From: Planctomycetes bacterium syqfu
GTDB lineage: Bacteria; Planctomycetota; Phycisphaerae; Phycisphaerales; Phycisphaeraceae
DNA length: 64,000 nt
NCBI GenBank assembly: GCA_020974905.1
Contig: CP087563.1
Location: 6,696,001-6,760,000 of the forward strand
Reading direction: 5' to 3'
Shown here piece by piece: positions 46,170 to 54,815 of this stretch. The notes beneath the pieces were generated by a model that made no database searches, was not told the origin of the DNA, and saw only the letters and a program-made list of their open reading frames with translations. A program made the position numbers and the translations under genes. Every line of letters starts with the position of its first letter. Position 1 is the first letter of the stretch.

Positions 46170-48080
46170 ATGTCTTTGATCTCTACAATCGGTCGAAAAA
46201 ATTATCGTGTCCGTCTGCTTATCAGCGGAATCTATATGCTGTTGATTGTCGGCTCAGTCACCATGGTTTATCCATTTATGTTGATGATTGCAGGCAGCAC
46301 CAAGAGTAATGTGGATGTCAACGAGATGAGCGTAATCCCTGATTTCTTAACCAGTGATGTCAAGCTCTATCGCAAGTATATTGAAAGCCTCTTTAACGAA
46401 AAGATGGTTTTGTATAAGTTGACTTACAACGTGGACGAAGCGAGTTTTGAAAGTGCAGAGCTTCCAGAATCAATCAATGATAAACTCGTCGATAGTTGGG
46501 ATACATTTCTGAAACAGTCTGATTTACCGAGCTATGCCTCCACGGTGGGGATGATGAACATGCCTGCTTCCAAGGGGGTTCAGCCATTGCTGTTGCGACA
46601 GTTTATGGGGGAATTAGTAAATGAGTATGGTGGTGATATCGGACAGGTCAATCAAGCTCTTGATACACAGTATTACAGTTGGAACACGTTTACTGTTCGC
46701 CCCGAACCGTTTATTCGTCGACGTGAAATGCCCAATCCATCGCGCATTGAAAGTTGTCTTTCAGAATTCTATCAATCGGTACCGGATGCCTACCGCTTTT
46801 ATCCCAGCATCCCCGGTATGTATCGATCACTTTTTCTTAAAACCCAATACACACGAAATATCAAGTCATACAACCAAGCACACGGGACGAATTATGACAG
46901 TTATGATCAAGTGCATTTAACACGTACTTTCCCAACTGATGGCACGCATGAACAGAAAGCTGATTGGGTCAACTTTACCCGGCAGACGGTCAACCTGCTT
47001 TGGCTCACTGCAATGCCTTCGGCGCGTCCGATGTACGAACGCTTTCTCAAAGCCAAGTATGCCACCCTCGACGCATTGAACCAGGCGTATGCAACAAACT
47101 ACGAAAGCTTTGCCGATGTCCCCATGGCAGGCTTGCCTTACACCACGCCCCAACGCCTCGTCGATTGGCAAGGCATGATCGAAGGTTGGGTCGATCCTGG
47201 TACTGGCGAAAAATTCATCATTCCCGATGAAGCACTGATGTACGATTGCACAGACTTCCGCTTTGCTGACTACCTGCTGAAACAACATGGTTCGCTTGAC
47301 AGCATTAACACCGCTCTGGGTACAGATTACACAAGCATTGCTGACATTCACCCGCCACAAAAACAGTGGCACGCGCGTTTGTTCCGCGACATTACAGGCA
47401 AACTTCGCTGGGAGTTTGTTGCACGCAATTACATCACGGTATTTAACTACATTGTCCTGCATGGTCGCGGTGTGTTTAATACGGTCGTCTATTGTGCCCT
47501 GGCGATTCTCTCTGCTTTAATCGTCAACCCGATGGCCGCTTATGCGATGAGTCGCTACAAAATGCCATCGACGTACAAGGTGCTTTTGTTCCTGATGCTC
47601 ACGATGGCCTTCCCGCCGATGGTCACACAGATCCCCAACTTCCTGATGCTGCGTGAACTGGGCCTGCTCAACACATTTGCAGCCCTGATTCTCCCGTCAT
47701 TGGCCAACGGTTATGCCATTTTCCTGCTTAAGGGCTTTTTCGATTCACTGCCCAAGGAACTCTACGAATCCGCAGCATTGGATGGTGCCAACGAATGGGT
47801 GATGTTCTGGCAGATTACCATGAATCTCTCCAAGCCGATTCTGGCGGTTATTGCGCTGCAGGCATTTAACCATGCCTATGCCAACTTCATGTTTGCACTG
47901 CTCACCTGCCAGGATGATAAGATGTGGACACTCATGGTATGGTTGTATCAGTTACAAGCTGGTAGTTCCCAGGGCGTGGTGTTTGCCTCTTTGTTGATTG
48001 CAGCCGTGCCAACATTTATTGTATTTGTTTTCGCGCAAAACATTATCATGCGCGGCATTGTTGTTCCTGTTGAGAAGTGA
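46170..48080 (+). CDS. ABC sugar importer: MalG-type permease with giant extracytoplasmic insert (copy 2)
   Basis: A 636-residue paralogue of the protein at 8108-10018, of identical length. Helix 1 (YRVRLLISGIYMLLIVGSVT) is followed by ~370 soluble residues and then the remaining helices, with EAA loop KELYESAALDGANEWVMFWQ. The insert again has four copies of the N-x-A-x-G-T-x-Y motif: VNQALDTQYYSWNTF, YNQAHGTNYDSYDQV, LNQAYATNYESFADV and INTALGTDYTSIADI. The last ~215 residues differ from copy 1 at only about ten positions, whereas the insert is far less similar. The membrane core is therefore under strong constraint or was homogenised, and the insert has changed. An SGNH esterase gene starts 4 bp after the stop. 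Confidence 0.87.
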   Translation: MSLISTIGRKNYRVRLLISGIYMLLIVGSVTMVYPFMLMIAGSTKSNVDVNEMSVIPDFLTSDVKLYRKYIESLFNEKMVLYKLTYNVDEASFESAELPESINDKLVDSWDTFLKQSDLPSYASTVGMMNMPASKGVQPLLLRQFMGELVNEYGGDIGQVNQALDTQYYSWNTFTVRPEPFIRRREMPNPSRIESCLSEFYQSVPDAYRFYPSIPGMYRSLFLKTQYTRNIKSYNQAHGTNYDSYDQVHLTRTFPTDGTHEQKADWVNFTRQTVNLLWLTAMPSARPMYERFLKAKYATLDALNQAYATNYESFADVPMAGLPYTTPQRLVDWQGMIEGWVDPGTGEKFIIPDEALMYDCTDFRFADYLLKQHGSLDSINTALGTDYTSIADIHPPQKQWHARLFRDITGKLRWEFVARNYITVFNYIVLHGRGVFNTVVYCALAILSALIVNPMAAYAMSRYKMPSTYKVLLFLMLTMAFPPMVTQIPNFLMLRELGLLNTFAALILPSLANGYAIFLLKGFFDSLPKELYESAALDGANEWVMFWQITMNLSKPILAVIALQAFNHAYANFMFALLTCQDDKMWTLMVWLYQLQAGSSQGVVFASLLIAAVPTFIVFVFAQNIIMRGIVVPVEK

Positions 48081-48084
48081 TTAA

Positions 48085-49218
48085 ATGACTGTTTCCAATT
48101 CAATCGATATTTCGTCCCAAGAAGAATCCTTTTATTCTGTGCGTTGCGGACTTGGAGAGGCTGGTAAGAAATTAGCTTCAGGCGAGGATGTGACAGTGGT
48201 TTTCTTCGGGGGCTCCATCACTTGGGGGGGGCAAGCATCCGACATTGACCAAACCAGCTATCGCGCACGGACCACCCAATGGTTGAAACAACAATTCACC
48301 CAAGCCAACATCACAAGCATCAATGCCGGGATTGGTGGCACGGGGAGTAACCTGGGGGTGTTTCGGTGTAAAACCGATGTACTGGATCACAAGCCCGACC
48401 TGGTGGTTGTTGAGTTTGCAGTCAATGATGCAGGCATGGACGATGAAAAATCCATGGAGACCTTTGAAGCAGTGCTCCGCCAATTGCTCACCTGTGAGAA
48501 GCGTCCTGATATCTGTATTGTATATACCATTGCCAAGGATCATCTTGAAAGCTGGCATGCAGGCGAGTTATCTCCCCGTGCCGCAACCCAGGAAAAACTG
48601 GCTGAACATTACAACCTTCCATCCGTACGCATGGCAAGGGGGATTGCCGAAAAAGTCTGTAAGTCCGAGGCGACCTGGGAACAGTTGATGAGTGACAATG
48701 TCCATCCCCTGGATGATGGGCATCAAGCCTACACGCAGATTCTCACCGCGGCTTTGACCAAGTGCTTTAACATTCCTGTCGGTGAGATGACACCACTACC
48801 AACGCCGTTGGTCAGTGATCGTTATGTTTCAGCAACCATGCTGGATTTGCCGCACAAAGCGGACGGTTGGCAGTGGGTCGAACTTGAGAACAAGGGCGGT
48901 TGGGAATGTTTTGACGGCTTGCTTGAAGCCGATAAACCAGGCACACAACTCACAATCAACTTCACCGGTAAGCTCGTTGGTCTGTATTACCAACTCGGCC
49001 CGGATACCGGGAATTTGTATTACCAGATTGACGATGGTCCCCAACAGTTACTCGAGCCCTTTGATAAGTATGCACCGACCTGCTCACGACCGCAGTATCG
49101 TGTCCTTGATGATCAATTAACAGACGGGCCACACACCCTTACGGTTCGCATTGCACAATCAAGCGATGAGCAATCCAAAGGCACATGGACCCGCCTGGCA
49201 AAATTGATGGTCGGATAA
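48085..49218 (+). CDS. SGNH/GDSL esterase with C-terminal beta-sandwich
   Basis: A 377-residue SGNH hydrolase. Block I is VVFFGGSITWGG with nucleophile S44, the G of block II lies in NAGIGGTGS, N114 of block III is in EFAVNDAG, and the Asp/His pair is D204 and H207 in SDNVHPLDDGH. The C-terminal ~130 residues form a separate beta-rich domain (TQLTINFTGKLVGLYYQLGP), possibly carbohydrate-binding. No signal peptide is seen, so it should act in the cytoplasm, probably removing O-acetyl groups from imported oligosaccharides. It is 4 bp from the permease gene and 5 bp from the fucosidase gene, clearly one operon. Confidence 0.82.
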   Translation: MTVSNSIDISSQEESFYSVRCGLGEAGKKLASGEDVTVVFFGGSITWGGQASDIDQTSYRARTTQWLKQQFTQANITSINAGIGGTGSNLGVFRCKTDVLDHKPDLVVVEFAVNDAGMDDEKSMETFEAVLRQLLTCEKRPDICIVYTIAKDHLESWHAGELSPRAATQEKLAEHYNLPSVRMARGIAEKVCKSEATWEQLMSDNVHPLDDGHQAYTQILTAALTKCFNIPVGEMTPLPTPLVSDRYVSATMLDLPHKADGWQWVELENKGGWECFDGLLEADKPGTQLTINFTGKLVGLYYQLGPDTGNLYYQIDDGPQQLLEPFDKYAPTCSRPQYRVLDDQLTDGPHTLTVRIAQSSDEQSKGTWTRLAKLMVG

Positions 49219-49223
49219 ACATC

Positions 49224-50534
49224 ATGCAACCAACACATCAATCAACTTTCGCGACGCAACCAAACATGCAATGGTTCATCGATGCACGCTTCGGCTTGTT
49301 CATTCACTATGGTCTGTATTCGATATTGGGTCGCGGTGAATGGGTGATGAATCGCGAACGCATCGCGCCCGATCAGTATATGAAGCTCATGGAGCAATTC
49401 ACAGCGGAGTACTTCGATGCGGATGCGATCTGCAGCATGGCCAAGCAGGCGGGCATGCGCTACGTTGTGTTGACGACGATGCACCACGAGGGTTTTGCCT
49501 TGTACGATTCGGATGTCGTGCCTTATAACAGCATGAAGTCCACAGCAAGGCGTTGTCTGGTCGGCGAGTTCGTTGATGCTGCCCGTAAACACGATCTTAA
49601 GATCGGCCTGTACCACAGCCTTAACAACTGGTCATGCAAACCCGATGGCGCGGATGCCCTGGAAAACAAGGTCGATTATGACCGTTTCATCCAACACACA
49701 TTTGACCGCATCGAGGAACTGGTGACGAAGTTCAACCCGATCGATGTGCTGTGGTATGACGGCTGGTGGCCGTTTAATGCTGAGGGGTGGCAAGCGGTAC
49801 GCATGAACGAAATGGTTCGCAAGCATCAGCCGCACATTCTTGTTAACGGTCGTAATGGCTTGCCTGGAGACTTTGGTACGCCAGAAGGACATATGTCTGC
49901 ACCGACTCCATGGCGTCCGTGGGAAGGATGTATGACACATAATGAGAGTTGGGGGTTTGTTTCGGTTGACGAGAATTGGAAGCCTGCTTCTGAAGTGATC
50001 AAGATGCTCGCCACCGCCGCACAAGGCTGTGGTAACTTACTCCTAAACGTCGGCCCCAAACCCGATGGCTCAATCCCCCAACCCTCCATTGATATGCTCA
50101 AACAGGTAGGCGATTGGCTTAACCGTCACGGTGATCGCATCTACGACACCGAGCGATTTACGTTCAATGCCAGGGAGCGTGGCGATCATCGCGGCGATTG
50201 GTACAGCCACGGTCCGTTCACCGCCAAAGGCAACAAACTCAATCTGATCGCTACCCGTTGGCGTGATGAAGGCACCATGACCCTCGGTGGTTTTGTCGAC
50301 AAGGTGCAATCCGTCACGCTGCATGGCAACGATTCACAGCCGGTGTCCTTCACGCAGCAGGGCGATGTGGTCCAACTGACCAATTTACCAAAAACCAATC
50401 CCGACCCCATCTACCCGGTGCTGACATTTGCATTCGGAACCGATCGTCCGCAGCTGTATCTCACCGGCGGCATGCGCGTGCCAAAGGCCAAACATCCACC
50501 CTACGATCCCTGTCCCAGTGACATCATGTACTAA
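49224..50534 (+). CDS. GH29 alpha-L-fucosidase-like enzyme
   Basis: A 436-residue GH29 family protein: MQWFIDARFGLFIHYGLYS at the N-terminus, YVVLTTMHHEGFALYDSD with the conserved His pair, and the catalytic nucleophile D179 in DVLWYDGWWPF. The second half contains GCGNLLLNVGPKPDGSIP, typical of the family, and a C-terminal beta domain. The acid/base residue varies in GH29 and I do not assign it. No signal peptide, so it acts on imported sugars in the cytoplasm. The start at 49224 is 5 bp after the SGNH stop. Together with the importer it suggests uptake of fucosylated glycans. A related alpha-L-galactosidase or similar activity is possible. Confidence 0.85.
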   Translation: MQPTHQSTFATQPNMQWFIDARFGLFIHYGLYSILGRGEWVMNRERIAPDQYMKLMEQFTAEYFDADAICSMAKQAGMRYVVLTTMHHEGFALYDSDVVPYNSMKSTARRCLVGEFVDAARKHDLKIGLYHSLNNWSCKPDGADALENKVDYDRFIQHTFDRIEELVTKFNPIDVLWYDGWWPFNAEGWQAVRMNEMVRKHQPHILVNGRNGLPGDFGTPEGHMSAPTPWRPWEGCMTHNESWGFVSVDENWKPASEVIKMLATAAQGCGNLLLNVGPKPDGSIPQPSIDMLKQVGDWLNRHGDRIYDTERFTFNARERGDHRGDWYSHGPFTAKGNKLNLIATRWRDEGTMTLGGFVDKVQSVTLHGNDSQPVSFTQQGDVVQLTNLPKTNPDPIYPVLTFAFGTDRPQLYLTGGMRVPKAKHPPYDPCPSDIMY

Positions 50535-51466
50535 ACCCAGTAGCCAGAACATGTCCCATTTAATTGAGAAATAAGCATCGCACACTTGGACACGGCAATT
50601 GGGGCTTGAATACAGATCGGATAGCATCAAGATCAACAGACATGTGTGTTCCTTCATGGGGTGTCGTTCGTGTTTCGCGTGTCACGTTTGCCGAATCGTC
50701 ATGCCGAGATTACATGAGTGGGAACTGCCGTGTTTGATGGTCAATGAACATGATCGTGATGTCGAGCCAATCGCCGAAGCGGGGGTAGTCGTCCTGAAAT
50801 GTCATGGGGCGGGTGTTGGTATGGACCTTGCAACGAAATATGAAGGCTGCCGTGATGCATGTGTTGACTGGATTCCGTCAAACTAAAACATCCTTCTCCA
50901 ACCGATCTCAGAGGATATTCATTTATTGGTTGTGGTGTATACGAAGTGAGAACCATGAGGAACGCCTTTGTCATCGCGATGGAGGTCTTTGGCTTGCTTG
51001 AAGAGCGTGACTTCTCCTTTCCCTACTCAATGAGTATAAACACTGCAACAATATCGCTCTTAACAGTACTTCCGACGGCACACTCGGTCTCCCTGTCTTG
51101 GCATACGCTCAATCAAATATCGGCGAGAGTGGCTTGAGAATCGCATCGGTGGCAAGGTTGATGTGCCGAAGCGGATGATCAGGCCGAATCCGGTCTTTCA
51201 TCGAGATCGCATAAAACATCATCGACTTCACATTATTCTCACTACGCAAAGCAACCTTCTTAGCATAGAGAGAAATATTAGCGCATTGAGGGGAGTTTTG
51301 CAGGAGCATGACAGAATAGAAATTTGACACTCAAGTCGTCGGATAAGCTATGCTTTGAAGGCGATTCTGAAGGGGTAAGATCCCCATTTGTCCTTCTACG
51401 CCAGATTCACAGCGTTCACCATACAGCCGAAAAGATTATCCAAAATTCAAGTTGAACCATAGTAAA
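50535..51466. other. Gene-poor scar between two glycan clusters
   Basis: No intact gene is seen in these ~930 bp. A transposase remnant lies at 51013-51240 on the minus strand. Further down the same strand, between about 51025 and 50705, two short frames give protein-like sequence (LFKQAKDLHRDDKGVPHGSH and MTFQDDYPRFGDWLDITIMF) interrupted by stop codons, which may be the debris of another gene. The region separates the plus-strand fucosidase operon from the minus-strand cluster, so an insertion and deletion event at this junction is likely. Confidence 0.5.
51013..51240 (-). pseudogene. Remnant of an IS5/IS1182-type transposase N-terminus
   Basis: Read on the minus strand, MKDRIRPDHPLRHINLATDA, then ILKPLSPIFD, a stop codon (51109-51111), AYAKTGRPSVPSEVLLRAIL and LQCLYSLSRERR follow in a single frame. 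This matches the conserved N-terminal (DUF772-type) segment of IS5/IS1182-family transposases (DRIPxDHPLR, LSPxF, GRPSIPPExLLRALLLQ, LYSIRSERQ). The rest of the transposase and terminal inverted repeats are not found. It is a dead fragment. Confidence 0.75.
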
Positions 51467-52501
51467 TTACGATCCGAGAATATCCTTAATCACAGGTAGG
51501 AGGCATTGGGCCATTCGCATATAACCCAAATCGCTGGGATGCGACCCATCCAACGAAGCTTCACTATCCGTCCCCAGGAGCTCATCCCCTTTTAGATACC
51601 AAAGGTTAGTGTGTCTACTGTTTTTCAATTCATCATAAACACGGCGATACGCACGTCGGGCAGATCGATGTTCTGCCAAAACGTGAGGCTGAATCCAGGC
51701 ATTGGTCATGGTTCGGTCTTCGACCATGAGTATCGGAGTCTGTGGTTGCGCGTTAATCAACGCATTGAGAAATGGTTCCGCAAATTCCTCAACCATCGGC
51801 CCATTCATATTGGGCAAGGGATCAATCACATATAAACAGGACGTCAATTCGCCAAGACATTCTGCGATTCCCAGCTCCATCTTCGCACAACCGGAAAAGC
51901 CGAGGTTAATGACCGGGCGATCCAGCCAACGTCCGAGCAATGAAGGGTGGATGATACCTGCGTGACTGGCATAGGCGCCGTGAACAATCGAACTGCCGTA
52001 AAAGACAATCGGGCGCTGAGGCCGCGGCGGTATCAGCTGGTATTGGCTGTCATGATCAACGCCGATTTCAAGACTTAATACCGGATTCCTGGCTGGCAAA
52101 TAAAGCATATACTCTCTTTGCTTGCCATCCAATTTATCGATTAATGTCACTGTCGGGTGTTGGTCTTTAACTTGATTGGCCACGCATCCTGCCCAACGCC
52201 AGACATTCTGGTCTTTGGCATATAAATCAAGACCGCTGTAACAGGTCACGGGAAAGTTGGCTTCACCGAGTTCTACAGATGCAAGTTCCCAACGTGCATG
52301 AATAGCAGTTGAATCGGTGGTGAATTTTACACACATGCCTGTTGGACTGTGACTCAGTGCCCAAAGATTATCAGGTAATTGCTCTTTGATATCTGTGGGC
52401 AAACGTCCAAACGGATACTCTGTCTTGTCCCAGCCGCGTCCTTCCACATCACGGTTTGTGATTGCATGCCACTGGGTTTGTTGTTGAGATTTTTCTGACA
52501 T
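51467..52501 (-). CDS. SGNH/GDSL hydrolase with N-terminal GxDLY domain
   Basis: A 344-residue protein. The N-terminal ~150 residues form a beta-sandwich with SGLDLYAKD (90-94 GLDLY), the mark of the GxDLY domain that precedes many bacterial SGNH hydrolases. The catalytic part has PIVFYGSSIVHG (nucleophile probably S171), a conserved Gly/Asn region (NLGFSGCAKME) and DGSHPSDLGYMRMA with the Asp-His pair. No signal peptide is visible. It probably removes acetyl or other acyl groups from sugars. It is the last gene of the minus-strand cluster; the GH42 gene lies 84 bp upstream of its start. Confidence 0.82.
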   Translation of the reverse strand: MSEKSQQQTQWHAITNRDVEGRGWDKTEYPFGRLPTDIKEQLPDNLWALSHSPTGMCVKFTTDSTAIHARWELASVELGEANFPVTCYSGLDLYAKDQNVWRWAGCVANQVKDQHPTVTLIDKLDGKQREYMLYLPARNPVLSLEIGVDHDSQYQLIPPRPQRPIVFYGSSIVHGAYASHAGIIHPSLLGRWLDRPVINLGFSGCAKMELGIAECLGELTSCLYVIDPLPNMNGPMVEEFAEPFLNALINAQPQTPILMVEDRTMTNAWIQPHVLAEHRSARRAYRRVYDELKNSRHTNLWYLKGDELLGTDSEASLDGSHPSDLGYMRMAQCLLPVIKDILGS

Positions 52502-52585
52502 ATGAATACTCAGTTTTAATATTGGTTGAGTTGTAAAGTAATAATGATTGGGTAATTAATTAAATTAAAACCATTTAGGTATGTA

Positions 52586-54670
52586 TTACAGTTGGTACAG
52601 TCGAACTTCCCATGGTGCCAGTTGTTGATTGGGTTGGGAGGTATCGTCTGTTGATAGTAAGTTAATTGTATTTTCGTGATAGGGGAAATAAACCGTGTTA
52701 TCACTGCGATTAATGACGAATTGCAATGTTTTGTGTTCGTTGGAACGTTGAACAATTTCTACGGATTCTGAAAGACCAGCACATAACGGCTTGACATTTG
52801 ATAGCTTTAGCAGCTCTGGCATCAAGACATCAAGCAGGGGTTGGGTTAAATATGTTCCGACGTAAATGACATGGCCTTTGCCTACTTTTTTGCATGTGAT
52901 TGCAGGTTCGCCCACCAGGTGACTGTTTGCCCAGACACCCAGAGTTTGGACATCATCGTCAATACTGAGTTGTTCATACCAATGTTCACTTAAGAATGTC
53001 TGATCGCCAACCAGTACGTTCATCGGACGCTCGCCGGGATGGTTTTGTTTGCCATATTCAGTCACTTTGATACCCGCCAGGGGCGCAAGTGGTCCTGGAG
53101 GTGTTTGGCTCAGGACATGGTACTTTTTGTCGTGCGTCGCTGTTCTACCGCCTATCACCAGTGTTCCACCTGCCCGGACATAGTCATGCAATGCAGGTGT
53201 CCAGGTTTGATCAAACATCTGCCAGTGTGGGATGAAATACAAGCTTATGTCAGAAAGATCATCCTCCGGATGAATCAAACCTACTGCATATTGGCGACGG
53301 TTCAGCCAATGGTGAATGGTGGAACTTGCTGTTGAGATGTCGGGCATCCCCCAAGGTGCAATGGCAGAGACTGACATATTGTCAAAATCCATATCTGCGA
53401 TCGCGCAATCCACATGGACACTGGTGTCTAGAATTTCCTTCCCAACTTTTTTAAGTTCCTGGCCGACTTGCGTTGCTTCCTGGTAACGTCTTCGCGGAAT
53501 ATTATCGTGGTCAATGATGCCACACCAGTATTGTTCAGCTCCAACCCGGCACGTCCGCCAACGGAAGTAAAGCAATGCATCAGCACCACGTGCAATGGAA
53601 CTGTATGTCATCGCCCGCATCTCACCGGGGACCGGATTGTCGAGCATGTAACTGGGTTGGCCGCCTGCGCCTGCCTGATGTTCGAGAATCATGAAGTTGC
53701 CACTGCACGCTCTTGTACGGTCCAGAGAATAGGCTTGGCTCAGTCGTCTTGCTGAGTGCTGGCTGCAGAACATGGGATACATATCGTAACCCAATACGTC
53801 GAGATCCTGGGTGAAATCACCGCGGTAGTCAAGGTTTGGGAAGAGGCCATTATGCGTGATCCACCAGTTGGGATTGGCCGCACGCAGGATATCAGCCTGA
53901 TGATGTTGAAATTCGGTGACCATGCCCGAAAGGTAACGCAAATAGTCCAGGCGATGTGCGGGATTGTACTGTGAAGGTTTGTCAACCCTGGGGGTGGGGA
54001 TTTGCTTAAAGTTATCATAAATCTGAGACCAGAAAACGGTACCCCATGCTTCGTTTAGTGCATTGATATTATTTTGATATTTACTGGATAAATATTCTGA
54101 GAATGAATCTTGGCAGCTTTGACAGTGACAGAGACTGAACTTGCAGTTAAATTCATTGTCGGGTTGCCAGCCAATAACATGTTCATTTGCTGCAAAGTGG
54201 TCGGCCATTGCATGGGTGATTTTGCAACAGTAGTCAATATATACAGCATTTGAATAACAAGTATGCTGACGCGACCCATGTTGCATGGCAATGCCATCTT
54301 CATCGACACGGACGATCTGAGGGTGTTTTTGTGATAACCATCTGGGGGGTGCAGCCGTTGGTGTACACAGTATGACTTGTATGTTGTGTTCACTGAGTCG
54401 TCTGATGGCTTCGTCAAAGATATGAAATTGGTATTTACCTTCTTCAGGTTCAAGGATGGACCACGCGAAGTCTGCCATCCGAACAACATTAACCCCCATC
54501 TGCGCCATTCGCTGAGCATCGTTTTGCATGTCAGAAGTTTGCCAGTGTTCAGGGTAATAGCAGACGCCATAATGAAACTGTTTAAATGGGGTGATGTTTT
54601 TGTGCGATAAGGGACGTTTTTTGTGCACTGCTGGATCCTGCGTGGAATGAGTGTTTGCGAAAAATGTCAC
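52586..54670 (-). CDS. GH42 beta-galactosidase
   Basis: A 694-residue GH42 enzyme of normal length. The acid/base glutamate is E173 in GWQPDNEFNC and the nucleophile is E330 in NFMILEHQAG. C138, C181, C183 and C186 (HTCYS, CHCQSC) match the zinc-binding cysteines of the family. The segment INALNEAWGTVFWSQIYDNF (202-221) is the GH42 motif whose relatives recur in the permease inserts. A trimerisation domain (~400-600) and a C-terminal beta domain follow. No signal peptide, so it should hydrolyse imported beta-galactosides in the cytoplasm. The start is a GTG at 54670 without a clear Shine-Dalgarno element; a slightly later start cannot be excluded. A large inverted repeat lies ~60 bp upstream. 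Confidence 0.9.
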   Translation of the reverse strand: MTFFANTHSTQDPAVHKKRPLSHKNITPFKQFHYGVCYYPEHWQTSDMQNDAQRMAQMGVNVVRMADFAWSILEPEEGKYQFHIFDEAIRRLSEHNIQVILCTPTAAPPRWLSQKHPQIVRVDEDGIAMQHGSRQHTCYSNAVYIDYCCKITHAMADHFAANEHVIGWQPDNEFNCKFSLCHCQSCQDSFSEYLSSKYQNNINALNEAWGTVFWSQIYDNFKQIPTPRVDKPSQYNPAHRLDYLRYLSGMVTEFQHHQADILRAANPNWWITHNGLFPNLDYRGDFTQDLDVLGYDMYPMFCSQHSARRLSQAYSLDRTRACSGNFMILEHQAGAGGQPSYMLDNPVPGEMRAMTYSSIARGADALLYFRWRTCRVGAEQYWCGIIDHDNIPRRRYQEATQVGQELKKVGKEILDTSVHVDCAIADMDFDNMSVSAIAPWGMPDISTASSTIHHWLNRRQYAVGLIHPEDDLSDISLYFIPHWQMFDQTWTPALHDYVRAGGTLVIGGRTATHDKKYHVLSQTPPGPLAPLAGIKVTEYGKQNHPGERPMNVLVGDQTFLSEHWYEQLSIDDDVQTLGVWANSHLVGEPAITCKKVGKGHVIYVGTYLTQPLLDVLMPELLKLSNVKPLCAGLSESVEIVQRSNEHKTLQFVINRSDNTVYFPYHENTINLLSTDDTSQPNQQLAPWEVRLYQL

Positions 54671-54727
54671 TTGCGGGTGACTTGTGAAATTAACTGTATG
54701 GATTGAAATTGCAACATGTCATCTATG

Positions 54728-54792
54728 AACCAATTGGAAATGGTCATGACAATTGTACTTCGTTATTGCCATGACCATTTCATTAATTGGTT
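54728..54792. repeat. Long inverted repeat upstream of the GH42 gene
   Basis: AACCAATT (54728-54735) and AAATGGTCATG (54738-54748) pair perfectly with CATGACCATTT (54770-54780) and AATTGGTT (54785-54792). The stem has 19 perfect pairs with small internal gaps and a 21-nt loop. It lies between the stop of the pectate-lyase-fold gene and the GTG of the GH42 gene, both on the minus strand. It may be a terminator, an mRNA-stabilising structure or an operator. On the plus strand it is followed by TTTTCATTTTA, but no plus-strand gene reads into it. Confidence 0.6.
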
Positions 54793-54815
54793 TTCATTTT
54801 ATATCGGGGATTGAC

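Noticed and set aside
50599-50886. Small Cys/His-rich open frame on the plus strand
   Set aside because: No start signals or known motif. It is opposite to stop-interrupted protein-like sequence on the minus strand and lies in an evident scar.
51324-51354. TTGACA-19-TATGCT promoter-like pair on the plus strand
   Set aside because: No plus-strand gene follows before the convergent SGNH gene, and the spacing is poor.
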